In this document: piece by piece, positions 41,446 to 50,215 of the stretch
How positions within the stretch are numbered: position 1 is the first letter of the stretch
Layout: each line of letters begins with the position of its first letter
Assembly: GCF_007827595.1 (NCBI RefSeq)
Contig: NZ_VISR01000002.1
Location: 248,001-312,000, forward strand
Direction: 5' to 3'
From: Streptomyces sp. BK340
GTDB lineage: Bacteria > Actinomycetota > Actinomycetes > Streptomycetales > Streptomycetaceae
DNA: 64,000 nucleotides
Program-made: the position numbers and the translations under genes
Notes under the pieces: generated by a model
Told to the model about the DNA's origin: nothing
The model's input: the letters and a program-made list of their open reading frames with translations, nothing else
The model's database searches: none

Positions 41446-43661
41446 CGGCACACCACCAGTGCGTCCAGCGCCACCGCGCCCTGTCCGCGGGGCAGCACCA
41501 TCAGTGGGTTGATGTCCAGCTCGGCCAGCTGCTCGCCGAGTTCGAGGGCCATGCGCTGGACCCGCATGACCACCTCCACCAGCGCGTCGAGGTCGGCCGG
41601 CGGGCGGCCCCGGACCCCGTCCAGCAGAGCCCGTCCGCGCAGTTCGGCGAGCATGTGCCGGGCCTGCTCCTCGCCGAACGGCGGCACCCGTACGGCGGCG
41701 TCGCGCAGCACCTCGACCAGCACCCCGCCGAGCCCCACGGTCACGGTCGGCCCGAACAGCTCGTCGTGGGTCACGCCGACGACCATCTCGACGCCCTGCT
41801 CGACCATCTGGCACACCAGGACACCGTCCAGTGCGACGCCCTCGTAGCGGGCGATGTCGGTCAGTTCGCGGTAGGCGTCCCGGACCTGGCTGGCCGAGGT
41901 GAGGCCGATCTTCACCAGGCCCAGTTCGGTCTTGTGCGCGATCTGCCCGCCGGACGCCTTCATCACCACCGGGTAGCCGACCTGCCCGGCCGCGCGGACG
42001 GCGGCCGCCGCGCTGGTCACCAGCTGTTCGCGCGGCACCCTGATGCCGTAGGCGCGCAGCAGCTGCTTGGCCGCGTGCTCGCTGAGCTGCTGCCCGGGCC
42101 GCAGCAGGGCTTCGGTCTTGCGGAAGGAGGGGGAGGGGACGCGCGGAGCCTCGTCGAAGGGGGAGCGGTAGTCGCTGACGAAGCGGTGGTGGTCGAGCCA
42201 GGCGCGGACGGCGGTGAGGCAGTTGCCGACCGTGCGGAAGGTGGCCACACGGGAGGAGCCGAGCAGGACCTCCCGGTACGCCGGCTCCGTGCCGACCGGC
42301 GACCCCCACACCACGCACACCAGCTTGTCCGTCTCCTCCGCGGCCTCGACCAGGTCGCGTACGAGCTTGTCGCTGAGGGGCGGGAAGGGGCCGGTGACCG
42401 GGCAGATCAGGACCCCGACCTCCGGGTCGGCGAGGATCGCGTCGATGATCTTCCGGCCGCGCCAGTCGCCCACCGGATGCCCGCCGTTGTCCACCGGGTT
42501 GGCCACGCTCAGGTACTCCGGGATCCACTGGTGCAGCTCGGCCTGCCGCTCCTGCGACAGCCCCGGCAGCCGCAGCCCGATCCCGGCGGCCAGGTCGGCG
42601 ACGTGCGCACCCGTGCCACCGGAGATGGAGTAGACGACGACCCCGTCGGCCCTCGGGGCCCGCGCCCGGGCCAGCAGGGCGGCCGTGTCCTGGAGTTCGT
42701 CGAGGCCGTCGACGCGGATGACGCCGTACTGCCGCATGGCCGCGTCCACCACGTCGTCCGCGCCGGTGAGCTTGCCGGTGTGCGAGGCGGCCGTACGGGC
42801 CCCCGCTTCCGTGCGGCCCACCTTCACCGCGACCACCGGCACCCGGCGGCGGGCGGCGCGGTCGGCGGCAAGCAGGAAGGCGCGGCCGTCCTTGAGGCCC
42901 TCGACGTAGCAGGCGATGGCGCCGACCTCGGGCTGCTCGGCGAAGTAGGAGATGAAGTCGGCGCTCTCCAGGTCGGCCTCGTTGCCGGTCGGCGCCCAGT
43001 GGGAGAGCCGGACGCCCAGCTCCTGCAGGGCGAAGACGGGCCGGCCCTGATGCCCGGACTGGGTGATCAGCGCGATGGCCGGCCCCTCCAGGTCGTCCCG
43101 GAAGCGCTCGAAGGCGTTCAGGTTGGTGTTCGGTCCGAGCAGCCGCAGCCCCGAGTGCCGTACTGCCTCCGCGAGCCGCTCCTGCGCCTCGGCCCCCGCC
43201 TCGCCGGTCTCCGCGAACCCGGAGGCGAAGGCGACCGCGAACTTCACCTTCGTCTCGGCGAGTTCCTCGATCACCGGCAGCGGGTCGGCCACCAGCAGCA
43301 CCGCCAGGTCGACCTGTTCCGGCAGGTCGGCGACGGAGGCGGAGCACGGGATGCCGAACACGGACGGCCGGGTCGGATGCACCGGATGCACCCGGGCTCC
43401 CACCCGCTCGGCCCAGCTCAGCAGTTGCCGGGTGATCCCGGTGTTCGGCCGCCCCTCGGCGTCCGAGGCGCCGATGACGGCGACCGACCCGGGCCGGAAG
43501 AACCGCGCGAGATCCGGTACGTCCGCGTACAGCGGCCGCCCGCCGACGTCGAGGTCGTCGACCTGATCGTGGACGACGGGTCCGGGCCGCTGCTCACCGC
43601 AGGCGATGACCCGGGCCCGGCGGGAGTCGGTGGTGAGGGTGCCGTGGGTTGATCCAAGCAT
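41442..43661 (-). CDS. ADP-forming acyl-CoA synthetase family protein
   Basis: A 739-residue fusion of CoA-binding, succinyl-CoA-ligase-like and ATP-grasp domains. CoA-binding: FFRPGSVAVIGASDAEGRPNTG (about 53-74); phosphohistidine region ASHTGKLTGADDVVDAAMRQYG (His at about 265); C-terminal ATP-grasp VVMKASGGQIAHKTELGLVKIGL (about 553-575) and LDINPLMVLP. It forms an acyl-CoA from ATP and an acid. Its N-terminus is about 50 residues longer than family similarity requires. First gene of a two-gene operon with the hydratase; two operators lie upstream. Confidence 0.87.
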   Translation of the reverse strand: MLGSTHGTLTTDSRRARVIACGEQRPGPVVHDQVDDLDVGGRPLYADVPDLARFFRPGSVAVIGASDAEGRPNTGITRQLLSWAERVGARVHPVHPTRPSVFGIPCSASVADLPEQVDLAVLLVADPLPVIEELAETKVKFAVAFASGFAETGEAGAEAQERLAEAVRHSGLRLLGPNTNLNAFERFRDDLEGPAIALITQSGHQGRPVFALQELGVRLSHWAPTGNEADLESADFISYFAEQPEVGAIACYVEGLKDGRAFLLAADRAARRRVPVVAVKVGRTEAGARTAASHTGKLTGADDVVDAAMRQYGVIRVDGLDELQDTAALLARARAPRADGVVVYSISGGTGAHVADLAAGIGLRLPGLSQERQAELHQWIPEYLSVANPVDNGGHPVGDWRGRKIIDAILADPEVGVLICPVTGPFPPLSDKLVRDLVEAAEETDKLVCVVWGSPVGTEPAYREVLLGSSRVATFRTVGNCLTAVRAWLDHHRFVSDYRSPFDEAPRVPSPSFRKTEALLRPGQQLSEHAAKQLLRAYGIRVPREQLVTSAAAAVRAAGQVGYPVVMKASGGQIAHKTELGLVKIGLTSASQVRDAYRELTDIARYEGVALDGVLVCQMVEQGVEMVVGVTHDELFGPTVTVGLGGVLVEVLRDAAVRVPPFGEEQARHMLAELRGRALLDGVRGRPPADLDALVEVVMRVQRMALELGEQLAELDINPLMVLPRGQGAVALDALVVCR

Positions 43662-43695
43662 CGTTCCGCCCGCTCCTGTGAGACAACCACATCAA

Positions 43696-43735
43696 CTGAC
43701 GCTCTGTCAGATTACTTGAACTGACGGAGTGTCAG
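43696..43735. promoter_or_regulatory. Tandem 15-bp operators (sites D1, D2)
   Basis: CTGACGCTCTGTCAG (43696-43710) and CTGACGGAGTGTCAG (43721-43735), centres 25 bp apart, upstream of the synthetase-hydratase operon and just past the 3' end of the flavin monooxygenase gene. Confidence 0.75.
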
Positions 43736-43756
43736 GAATGGGTCGGAGCGGCAAAG

Positions 43757-44944
43757 TTACCGCCGGGTGCGGAACTCCTTGGTCACACCCTTCGCGATCT
43801 TCTCGGCGTCCAGCGCCAGTTCGCGGAACATCCCGCTGATCGGGTTGGTGAACCCGGTGAAGTACAGCCCGGGCGCCTGGGCGGGCGCACGTCCGCCGTG
43901 CACCGTCGGTCTGCCCCGGTCGTCCAGTACCCCGAGATGTCCGACCAGCCCCTCCAGTGCCCGCCGGTAGCCGGTCGCGGCGATCACGGCGTCCGGCTCG
44001 ACGCGGGTGCCGTCGGCGAGGACCACCTTCCCGTCCTCGAAGGACTCGACGGCGGCCACGATCTCCACCTTCCCCTTCCGCACCGCGTCGATCAGGCCGA
44101 CGTCCTGGACCGGGACGGCGCCCTGCCTGACCCTGCTGTAGAGGCCGGTGTCCGGGCGGGGCAGGCCGTGGGCGGACAGGTCCGGGACGCCGACCCTGGC
44201 CTGGATCCGGCACAGCTGGTCCACGAACCGCACCGGAAGCCGCCGTACCAGCACACCCGAGTACTGCGCGGGCCAGCCGAGGGTGGTGCGGCGCACGATG
44301 TGCGGAACGGTCCGCACCGCCAGCCGCACCCGCCCGGCCCCGCCCTCCAGCAGGTCCACGGCGATCTCGGCACCGGTGTTGCCGACGCCGACGACCAGCA
44401 CGTCCCGGCCCGCGTACGGTTCGGCGTTCCGGTACCGGCCGGCGTGCAGGAACTCCCCGCCGTAACCCTCAAGGCCCGGCCACTCGGGCACGCGCGGGGT
44501 GTGGTTGTAGCCGGTGGCGACGACCACCGCGCTGCCGGTCAGCTCCCGTCCGCCGGAGGCGTGCAGCAGCCAGCCCGTCCCGTCGGCGGACCGCTCGACG
44601 CGGAACACCTCCACACCGGTGACGATCTCCAGCTCGTGGTGCTCGGCGTACTTCTCCAGGTACCGCACCACGTTGTCCCGGGACACCCAGCGGCCGAACC
44701 TCCGCGGTATCGCGAGCCCGGGCAGGGCGGACAGCCGGCGGGTGGTGTGCAGATGGAGCCGGTCGTAGTGGCGCCGCCAGGAGGCGCCCACCTCGTCGGC
44801 CTTCTCCAGCACCACGGCCCGTATGCCCCGGGCCCGCAGTGCGTACGCGGCGGCGAGTCCGCCGGGACCGGCGCCGATGACGTACACGGGACGGTCGGCG
44901 GGGGTCGCCGAGAGGTGCGCGCGGGAGGGACGGGAGACGGCCAT
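43757..44944 (-). CDS. Flavin-containing monooxygenase-like NAD(P)/FAD protein
   Basis: A 395-residue FAD/NAD(P)H oxidoreductase of the YUCCA/FMO type. FAD-binding GAGPGGLAAAYALRARG (about 23-40), FMO-like SWRRHYDRLHLHTTRRLSALPG, ATGYNHTPRVPEW, NADPH-binding VVGVGNTGAEIAVDLLEGGAGRV (about 182-204) and terminal VIAATGYRRALEG. Baeyer-Villiger or hydroxylation activity is possible. ATG 44944; a GTG at 44962 with GGGGTGGG is an alternative. No operator precedes it, so its regulation may differ. Confidence 0.83.
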   Translation of the reverse strand: MAVSRPSRAHLSATPADRPVYVIGAGPGGLAAAYALRARGIRAVVLEKADEVGASWRRHYDRLHLHTTRRLSALPGLAIPRRFGRWVSRDNVVRYLEKYAEHHELEIVTGVEVFRVERSADGTGWLLHASGGRELTGSAVVVATGYNHTPRVPEWPGLEGYGGEFLHAGRYRNAEPYAGRDVLVVGVGNTGAEIAVDLLEGGAGRVRLAVRTVPHIVRRTTLGWPAQYSGVLVRRLPVRFVDQLCRIQARVGVPDLSAHGLPRPDTGLYSRVRQGAVPVQDVGLIDAVRKGKVEIVAAVESFEDGKVVLADGTRVEPDAVIAATGYRRALEGLVGHLGVLDDRGRPTVHGGRAPAQAPGLYFTGFTNPISGMFRELALDAEKIAKGVTKEFRTRR

Positions 44945-45093
44945 GAGCGGGAGCGTAATCACCCACCCCGTTGATGGGTCTCGGTCAAGACCGGAATTGG
45001 TTGCGGATTGATCACATCGGTGGGAGATGTGGGTGGGACAGGTGTCGTAGGCATTCCGGATGGGTGGAAGTGGTGCGCGGACACCGCGGTCCG

Positions 45094-45282
45094 CTACCGG
45101 GCCGGCGAGTCGGCCGGTGCCGAGGACGCCGGGCCGCTCGACGCCTGCGTGCCCAGGGCGATACCGCCCACCGCGGCGACACCGGTGGTGGCGCCGATGC
45201 CCATGACCACGGTCCTGCGCCACGGCGAATCGACTGCAACCCCCTCGGCATTCCCGGCTATCTGACGTACCGTCAGATCCAT
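45094..45282 (-). CDS. Possible small membrane-anchored protein, divergent to doxX-like gene
   Basis: A 62-codon frame whose ATG (45282) overlaps the ATG of the plus-strand DoxX-like gene within CCATGG. It encodes MDLTVRQIAGNAEG, a basic/hydrophobic middle RRTVVMGIGATTGVAAVGGIAL and an Ala/Ser/Pro-rich tail. Third codon positions after codon 12 are mostly G or C, as in real genes, but this could also be chance. Operator E lies in its codons 3-7. No family recognised. Confidence 0.4.
   Translation of the reverse strand: MDLTVRQIAGNAEGVAVDSPWRRTVVMGIGATTGVAAVGGIALGTQASSGPASSAPADSPAR
45262..45276. promoter_or_regulatory. 15-bp operator (site E)
   Basis: CTGACGTACCGTCAG inside the longer palindrome ATCTGACGTACCGTCAGAT (45260-45278), ending five bases before the ATG of the DoxX-like gene. 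The repressor bound here would cover the start site of a leaderless mRNA. Confidence 0.8.
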
Positions 45283-45727
45283 GGACTCGATCTGGCTCGA
45301 CGGCGCGGAGTGGCTCGCGGTGCTGCGCATAGGCCTCGGCCTGTGGTGGCTGGAGAGCTGGCGGCACAAGGACAAGAAGACGTGGTTCGAGGGCGGCGGT
45401 ATCGCCTGGGCGGCAGGCGTCGCGGAGAAGCACCGCTGGGCCCCGGTGCGGGCGGGCTTCGAGACGGTGGTGACACCCCGGCCGAAGCAGATGGCCTACG
45501 TCGTGGCCTACGCCGAACTCGCCCTGGGACTCGGCCTGATCCTGGGCTTCCTGACCCCGGTGGCCCTGCTGGGCGGCCTGGCCCTGAACGTCCTCTACTT
45601 CGTCCTCATGATCCACGACTGGGCGGAACAGGGACAGAACTCGATGATGGCGCTGATCTCGCTGGTCGGTTTCTTCGGCATGGCGGGACAGACGTGGTCG
45701 GTGGACGCGGCGCTGGGGTGGTTCTGA
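45281..45727 (+). CDS. DoxX-like membrane protein
   Basis: A 148-residue integral membrane protein of the DoxX/SURF4 group, with hydrophobic segments VLRIGLGLWWLESW, VVAYAELALGLGLILGFLTPVALLGGLALNVLYFVLMIHD and MALISLVGFFGMAGQ. DoxX-family proteins are quinone-linked or redox-related. No Shine-Dalgarno; operator E abuts the start, so translation is likely leaderless. The next gene overlaps (TGATG), so it forms an operon with a DUF35 protein. Confidence 0.78.
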   Translation: MDSIWLDGAEWLAVLRIGLGLWWLESWRHKDKKTWFEGGGIAWAAGVAEKHRWAPVRAGFETVVTPRPKQMAYVVAYAELALGLGLILGFLTPVALLGGLALNVLYFVLMIHDWAEQGQNSMMALISLVGFFGMAGQTWSVDAALGWF

Positions 45728-46116
45728 TGAGCGCGGCGCGTTTCGACGAGCCGGAGATCGACTCCTTCACGCGCCCCTACTGGGCGGCGGCGGAGGAGGG
45801 ACGGCTGCTGATCCGCCGCTGCGCCACCTGCGGCCGGGCCCACCACTACCCCCGCGAGTTCTGCCCGCACTGCTGGAGCGAGGACGTCGGCTGGGAGGAG
45901 GCGAGCGGCCGGGCGACCCTCTACACCTGGTCCACGGTCCACCGCAACGACCTCCCGCCCTTCGGTGACCGCACCCCGTACGTCGCCGCCGTGGTGGACC
46001 TGGCGGAGGGCCCGCGGATGATGACGGAGCTGGTGGAGAGCGGGGACATGGCCGCCGGGATGTCCCTGCGGGTGACGTTCAGGGAGGGAAAACCGGTGTT
46101 CGGGCCGGCCGGCTGA
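45727..46116 (+). CDS. DUF35 OB-fold / Zn-ribbon protein
   Basis: A 129-residue acyl-CoA-associated DUF35 protein. The N-terminal Zn ribbon is CATCGRAHHYPREFCPHC (four Cys, about 33-50), followed by an OB fold (GRATLYTWSTVHRNDLPPF, GPRMMTELVESGDM). DUF35 proteins pair with thiolase-like Ltp or ChsH subunits as partners in retro-aldol or hydratase complexes of steroid side-chain degradation. The thiolase-like partner here is probably 48931-50097. Confidence 0.82.
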   Translation: MSAARFDEPEIDSFTRPYWAAAEEGRLLIRRCATCGRAHHYPREFCPHCWSEDVGWEEASGRATLYTWSTVHRNDLPPFGDRTPYVAAVVDLAEGPRMMTELVESGDMAAGMSLRVTFREGKPVFGPAG

Positions 46117-46132
46117 GCGCAACCATGCAGGG

Positions 46133-47026
46133 ATGCATTCGGACGCCTGGCACCTGACCCACGACCTGGACGACTTCCTGACCCGCGCCGACGGCTTCCT
46201 GCGCTCCCGGCCGGCCCTGCACACCGTGCAGCTGACGGTCACGGACGCGCTGCGCAGCCGGGGGCCGGGGACCTTCGGAAAGGAGGCGCCGCTCTTCGGG
46301 ACGCTCGGCGACGGGAGCGGCGGGGTCCGGGCAACCCTCCTGCACACCCCGCCCTACCCGGTCAACGCCACCCTGCTCGGCGCGGCGGAGGCCGATGCGC
46401 TGGCGGCCCGGCTGCTGGACCTCGGCCGCCCGGTCGCCGGCATCTCCGCCGAACGCGACACGGCGGCCGCCTTCGCGGCGGCCTGGCAGCGGCGCACCGG
46501 CACGGAGGGTGAGATCCACCAGCGCCAACGGCTCTACCGGCTGGCGGAGTTGCGTCCACCGGAGCGGCTGCCCGAGGGGCGCCCCAGGGTGGCCGGCCCG
46601 GCCGACCGGGACCTGTTGATGCGCTGGTACGGCGAGTTCACGGCAGCGGCCGGCCTGCACGCCGGGCAGGCCGCGGGCGAGTGGGCCGACGCGCGTCTCG
46701 CTCACGACGGCCTCACCCTCTGGGAAACCCCCGACGCCACGCCCGTCGCCATGGCCGGGGTGACACGGGCGACGGCGGGCCAGGTGCGGGTGCAGACGGT
46801 GTACACACCGGCGCACCTGCGCGGCCGTGGTTACGCGAGCGCGGTGACCGCCGAGGTCAGCCGGGCGGCCCTGGAGTCAGGGGCGCGGGAGATCCTCCTC
46901 TTCACGGACCTCGCGAACCCCACCAGCAACGCGCTGTACCAGCGGATCGGGTACCGGGCAGTGGCGGACTTCGCGGTGTGGGAGCTCGCGGACCTCAGGC
47001 CCGGCCGCCCGCCGGGCGCACACTGA
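46133..47026 (+). CDS. GNAT family N-acetyltransferase
   Basis: A 297-residue acetyltransferase with a divergent N-terminal half (about 1-160) and a C-terminal GNAT domain: VQTVYTPAHLRGRGYASAVTAEVSRAAL (acetyl-CoA motif, about 221-248) and LFTDLANPTSNALYQRIGYRAVADF. Such tandem-GNAT proteins act on small amines or tRNA/protein; the target is unknown. It follows the DUF35 gene by 16 bases and may be read through from the DoxX operon. ATG 46133. Confidence 0.75.
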   Translation: MHSDAWHLTHDLDDFLTRADGFLRSRPALHTVQLTVTDALRSRGPGTFGKEAPLFGTLGDGSGGVRATLLHTPPYPVNATLLGAAEADALAARLLDLGRPVAGISAERDTAAAFAAAWQRRTGTEGEIHQRQRLYRLAELRPPERLPEGRPRVAGPADRDLLMRWYGEFTAAAGLHAGQAAGEWADARLAHDGLTLWETPDATPVAMAGVTRATAGQVRVQTVYTPAHLRGRGYASAVTAEVSRAALESGAREILLFTDLANPTSNALYQRIGYRAVADFAVWELADLRPGRPPGAH

Positions 47027-47123
47027 TCGACCACGGCCCGTCCGATCGGGCGTACAGCAGGCAGGGGCCGGGCGGGGGGACCTCCCTGCTCCACGGGCCC
47101 ACGTGGTTCGCCACCTCAGCCCC

Positions 47124-47801
47124 TTACGGCCACAACAGGTGCCTCGACCAGCCCGAGGCGTCCGAGGCCTTGGTGCGACGGTAAGTCAGACGCACGTGTC
47201 TGCGGGCCGCGTCTCCCTGGAAGAACTCCACCTCCTCCGCCCGGAGGCGGTACAGCGTCCAGGTCCCGGACGGCTCCGTCGGGTTGTGCCGGGCCCGCTC
47301 CCAGGCGGCCTCCGAAGCCTGCCGCAGCTCGTCCAGCGAGGACAGCTCCTCGCTCTGCCGCCCGGTGAGCGCCGCCGCCAGGGCCCCGGTCGAGCGGGCG
47401 TGCAGGTCTGCCTGGCTCTCCTGCGACGGCGCCGACGTCACCGGGCCCCGCACCCGCACCTGCCGCCCCAGCACCGGCCAGTAGAAGGCCAGCGCCGCGT
47501 ACGGGTGGGCGCTCAGGGCCCGGCCCTTGCGGCTCGTGACGTGCGTCGCGAAGGACCAGCCCTCCGCGTCCGCCCCGTGCAGCATCACGATCCGTACGTC
47601 CGGAAGACCGTCCTCGTCCGTCGTCGCCAGCGCCATGGTGTGCGGCTCCGGCTGACCCGCCTCCACCGCCTCCGCGAACCACGTCGTGAACAGCTGCAGC
47701 GGTGTCGAAGGCGCCTCGTCCGGGTCGAAGGGCCGTAGCTCGGTCTCCTCGGGTGACCACACCCGCAGGGACCGCAGCAGCCCGTGAAGATCCGTTTCCA
47801 T
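47124..47801 (-). CDS. PdxH-like FMN-binding oxidase
   Basis: A 225-residue second member of the pyridoxamine phosphate oxidase family, diverged from pdxH at 2.6 kb. Conserved parts: EPHTMALATTDEDGLPDVRIVMLHGADAEGWSFATHVTSRKGRALSAHPYAALAFYWPVLGRQVRVRG, QSEELSSLDELRQASEAAW and the C-terminal WTLYRLRAEEVEFFQGDAARRHVRLTYRR. Such paralogues may act as salvage oxidases or phenazine-type (PhzG-like) enzymes. Start ATG 47801. Diverges from the CorA gene. Confidence 0.8.
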   Translation of the reverse strand: METDLHGLLRSLRVWSPEETELRPFDPDEAPSTPLQLFTTWFAEAVEAGQPEPHTMALATTDEDGLPDVRIVMLHGADAEGWSFATHVTSRKGRALSAHPYAALAFYWPVLGRQVRVRGPVTSAPSQESQADLHARSTGALAAALTGRQSEELSSLDELRQASEAAWERARHNPTEPSGTWTLYRLRAEEVEFFQGDAARRHVRLTYRRTKASDASGWSRHLLWP

Positions 47802-47922
47802 GGCCACGAGTATGGCGCCGGGCCCTCGTCCCTGTACGCCGTCCGGACTGCCCCCGCATGCGGGGGAACCGGTGTGTGCGCAGGCTGGGACCTGCGGGCT
47901 CCGGGACCGGCGGTGAGAGGCG

Positions 47923-48921
47923 ATGATCGTAACGGTGGTGTCGATGCCGGAGGGAGGCGTCACGCGTACGGGCGTGGCGGAGGCACGGGAGCGGCTCGCC
48001 ACGGCCGGTTTCCTGCTCGTCGACGTCGAGCTGACCGAGGAGCCGCAGGCCGTGGTGCCGCCGGTCTCGCACCAGTTCGGCCTGGAGGCGGAGAACCTCA
48101 CCTGGCTGGGCAGGGTGGGCGAACCCGCGCGGGCCGAGTTCCTCGGGGACCGGGCCGCTTTCGTCGTGCCCGTGGTCAAGGGGAGCGAGGTCGCCCAGGT
48201 CCATGCCCTGGTGACCGAGCGGTATCTCCTCACGGTGCACCGAGGGCAGGCCGGCCTGCGGGAGAGCCTCATCGGGCAGCTGCGGAGCGAACACCCTTCC
48301 GACGCCGTGGCCGCGCTCTTCCTGCTGCTCGAGGAGGCCCTGGCGACCTACCGCCGGTCCGCCGTGCAGGACCTGCTGCTGGTGGAGGACCTGGAGGACG
48401 AGATGTTCATGGGGCGTCGCCCCGACCAGATCTACCGGCTGGCACAGCTGCGACGGCACTCCGCCCTCCTGCACCGCACGCTCCTGCCCTACCTCCAGGT
48501 GATGGACGAGATGTTCACCCGGAGGATGATGAGTCGCGACTTGCCCGAGGAGCGCCAGCGGCTCGCCCAGGAGTTCCAGCGCACGGCGACGCTGGTGCAC
48601 ACGGACATCGAGTCCCTGCAGGACGCCTCCCGGCGCGCCTTCTCCAGCTACTCCACCCTCGTCTCCGGTGAGCAGAACGCCGTGATCAACCGGCTGGCCA
48701 TCGTGTCGGTGATCTTTCTGCCGCTGTCGTTCCTGACGGGGTTCTTCGGCATGAACTTCACCTATCTGACCGACGAGCTGGAGAGCGGGGCCGTCTTCTG
48801 GCTGCTCGCCATCGGGTTGCAGGTCGTCGTCGTGTTCGTCGCGCTCTACGTCCTGCACCGCACCCGCATCTGGCGCAGACTGCGCGACGAGGAGGGTGAG
48901 GGGGGTGCGGACGACCGCTGA
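47923..48921 (+). CDS. CorA-type Mg2+ transport protein
   Basis: A 332-residue CorA family divalent cation channel. The cytoplasmic helical domain is followed by two C-terminal membrane helices with the signature loop GFFGMNFTYL (GMN, about 275-284): VINRLAIVSVIFLPLSFLTG before and GAVFWLLAIGLQVVVVFVALYVL after. It transports Mg2+ (or Co2+/Ni2+) inward. ATG 47923. It follows a 16-bp GC palindrome (CCCCCGCATGCGGGGG, 47851-47866) of unknown function. Confidence 0.85.
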   Translation: MIVTVVSMPEGGVTRTGVAEARERLATAGFLLVDVELTEEPQAVVPPVSHQFGLEAENLTWLGRVGEPARAEFLGDRAAFVVPVVKGSEVAQVHALVTERYLLTVHRGQAGLRESLIGQLRSEHPSDAVAALFLLLEEALATYRRSAVQDLLLVEDLEDEMFMGRRPDQIYRLAQLRRHSALLHRTLLPYLQVMDEMFTRRMMSRDLPEERQRLAQEFQRTATLVHTDIESLQDASRRAFSSYSTLVSGEQNAVINRLAIVSVIFLPLSFLTGFFGMNFTYLTDELESGAVFWLLAIGLQVVVVFVALYVLHRTRIWRRLRDEEGEGGADDR

Positions 48922-48930
48922 GCCGGCCCG

Positions 48931-50097
48931 TCACCGGCCCAGCACCACCGTCCCCGAGGAGCAGAACCAGCCCCCCGTGCCGGACGCGACACCGAGGTAC
49001 GGCAACTCTCCGTCCGGCCGCCGCACTTGGCGCTCGCCCGCCTCCCCGCGCAGCTGCCGTACCGCCTCCACCAGCAGGAACAGCCCGCGCATACCGGGGT
49101 GCTGGGCCGACAGGCCGCCCCCGTCCGTGTTCACCGGGAGTTCCCCGGAGACCAGCAGCCGGCCCTTCTCCACGAAGGCCCCGCCGTCGCCCTTCGCGCA
49201 GAAGCCCAGGTCCTCCAGGGTCACCAGGGTCATGTAGGTGAAGGCGTCGTAGATCTCGGCGAAGTCGATCTCGGCGGGGCGCACCCCGGCCCGCTCGAAG
49301 GCGAGCCTGCCGCTCACCGCCGCCGGGGAGACCGTGAAGTCCGGCCACTCGGACATCGTGGCGTGGGAGAGGTGCTCGCCGGTGCCGAGGATCCAGACGG
49401 GGGCCGTACGGCAGTCCCGCAGGTACTCCTCGGCCACCAGCAGGACCGCCGCCCCGCCGTCCGAGCGGATGCAGCAGTGCAGCTTGGTGAAGGGGTCGGC
49501 GACCATCGGGCCGGACAGGACGTCGTCGACCGTGATCGGGTCCCGGAACATCGCCTCGGGGTTCAGGGCGGCGTTGGCGCGGGCCTGGACCGCCACCTGG
49601 GCCAGCTGCTCGATCGTCGTGCCGTGCTCGATCATGTGCCGGCGGGCCGCCATCGCGTACTTGGCGATCAGCGTGTGGCCGTAGGGGACCTCGAACTGGA
49701 GCGGGCCACGCGCGCCGAACGACAGGTTTCCCGTCCTGCGGCCCGCCCTGATGTCCGCGCGCGCCGTCGAGCCGTAGACCAGCAGGACGGCGTTCGCGTG
49801 GCCCGCCGCTATCGCGTCCGCCGCGTGGGCCGCCATGACCTCCCAGGTCGAGCCGCCGACGGAGGTGGAGTCCACCCAGGTGGGGCGCAGGCCCAGATAC
49901 TCGGCCACCTCCACCGGGGCCAGCGTGCCGAGGCCCGCCGAGGCGAAGCCGTCCACCAGGGTGCGGTCCAGGCCCGCGTCCGCGAGGGCGCGGCGGGCCG
50001 CCTGGGCGTGCAGGGCGTACGGGGTCGTGTCGTCCACGCGGCCGCAGTCGGAGAGGGCAACCCCGGCCACGGCGACTTTCCGGTTCCCGGGTCTCAT
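48931..50097 (-). CDS. Thiolase-fold Ltp-like protein (probable aldolase)
   Basis: A 388-residue thiolase-superfamily protein of the lipid-transfer (Ltp/SCP2) group. N-terminal VAVAGVALSDCGRVDDTTPYAL, the region DSTSVGGSTWEVMAAHAADAIAAGHA where true thiolases have an active-site Cys but this protein has Ser, and the C-terminal FAEIYDAFTYMTLVTLEDLGFC and HPGMRGLFLLVEAVRQLRG. Ltp enzymes that lack the nucleophile catalyse retro-aldol cleavage with DUF35 partners. Start ATG 50097 overlaps operator F; no Shine-Dalgarno is seen, so leaderless translation is likely. Confidence 0.78.
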   Translation of the reverse strand: MRPGNRKVAVAGVALSDCGRVDDTTPYALHAQAARRALADAGLDRTLVDGFASAGLGTLAPVEVAEYLGLRPTWVDSTSVGGSTWEVMAAHAADAIAAGHANAVLLVYGSTARADIRAGRRTGNLSFGARGPLQFEVPYGHTLIAKYAMAARRHMIEHGTTIEQLAQVAVQARANAALNPEAMFRDPITVDDVLSGPMVADPFTKLHCCIRSDGGAAVLLVAEEYLRDCRTAPVWILGTGEHLSHATMSEWPDFTVSPAAVSGRLAFERAGVRPAEIDFAEIYDAFTYMTLVTLEDLGFCAKGDGGAFVEKGRLLVSGELPVNTDGGGLSAQHPGMRGLFLLVEAVRQLRGEAGERQVRRPDGELPYLGVASGTGGWFCSSGTVVLGR

Positions 50098-50101
50098 AGA
50101 T

Positions 50102-50189
50102 CTGACGGTACATCAGATCTGCTGGCTCGCGGCAGGTGTCGCGCCTCTGGGCTTCGCCTCTCGCCCGCCCTAATATGACGCACCGTCAG
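50102..50189. promoter_or_regulatory. Two 15-bp operators (sites F, G)
   Basis: Site F CTGACGGTACATCAG (50102-50116) lies within the longer palindrome AGATCTGACGGTACATCAGA and starts five bases upstream of the thiolase-like ATG. Site G ATGACGCACCGTCAG (50175-50189) lies 26 bases before the acyl-CoA dehydrogenase start. The divergent genes would share this regulation. Confidence 0.75.
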
Positions 50190-50215
50190 ATCAGGTCGGA
50201 GGGATCGGATCAGCC

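Noticed and set aside
40657..43347. 896-codon minus frame as one large fusion of synthetase and hydratase
   Set aside because: The synthetase is in another frame (41442-43661) and the hydratase begins at GTG 41445 with a GTGA overlap.
47851..47866. Palindrome CCCCCGCATGCGGGGG followed by GAACCGG, resembling a type I-E CRISPR repeat
   Set aside because: Only one copy exists in the window, with no spaced repeats and no cas genes; read as a simple hairpin.
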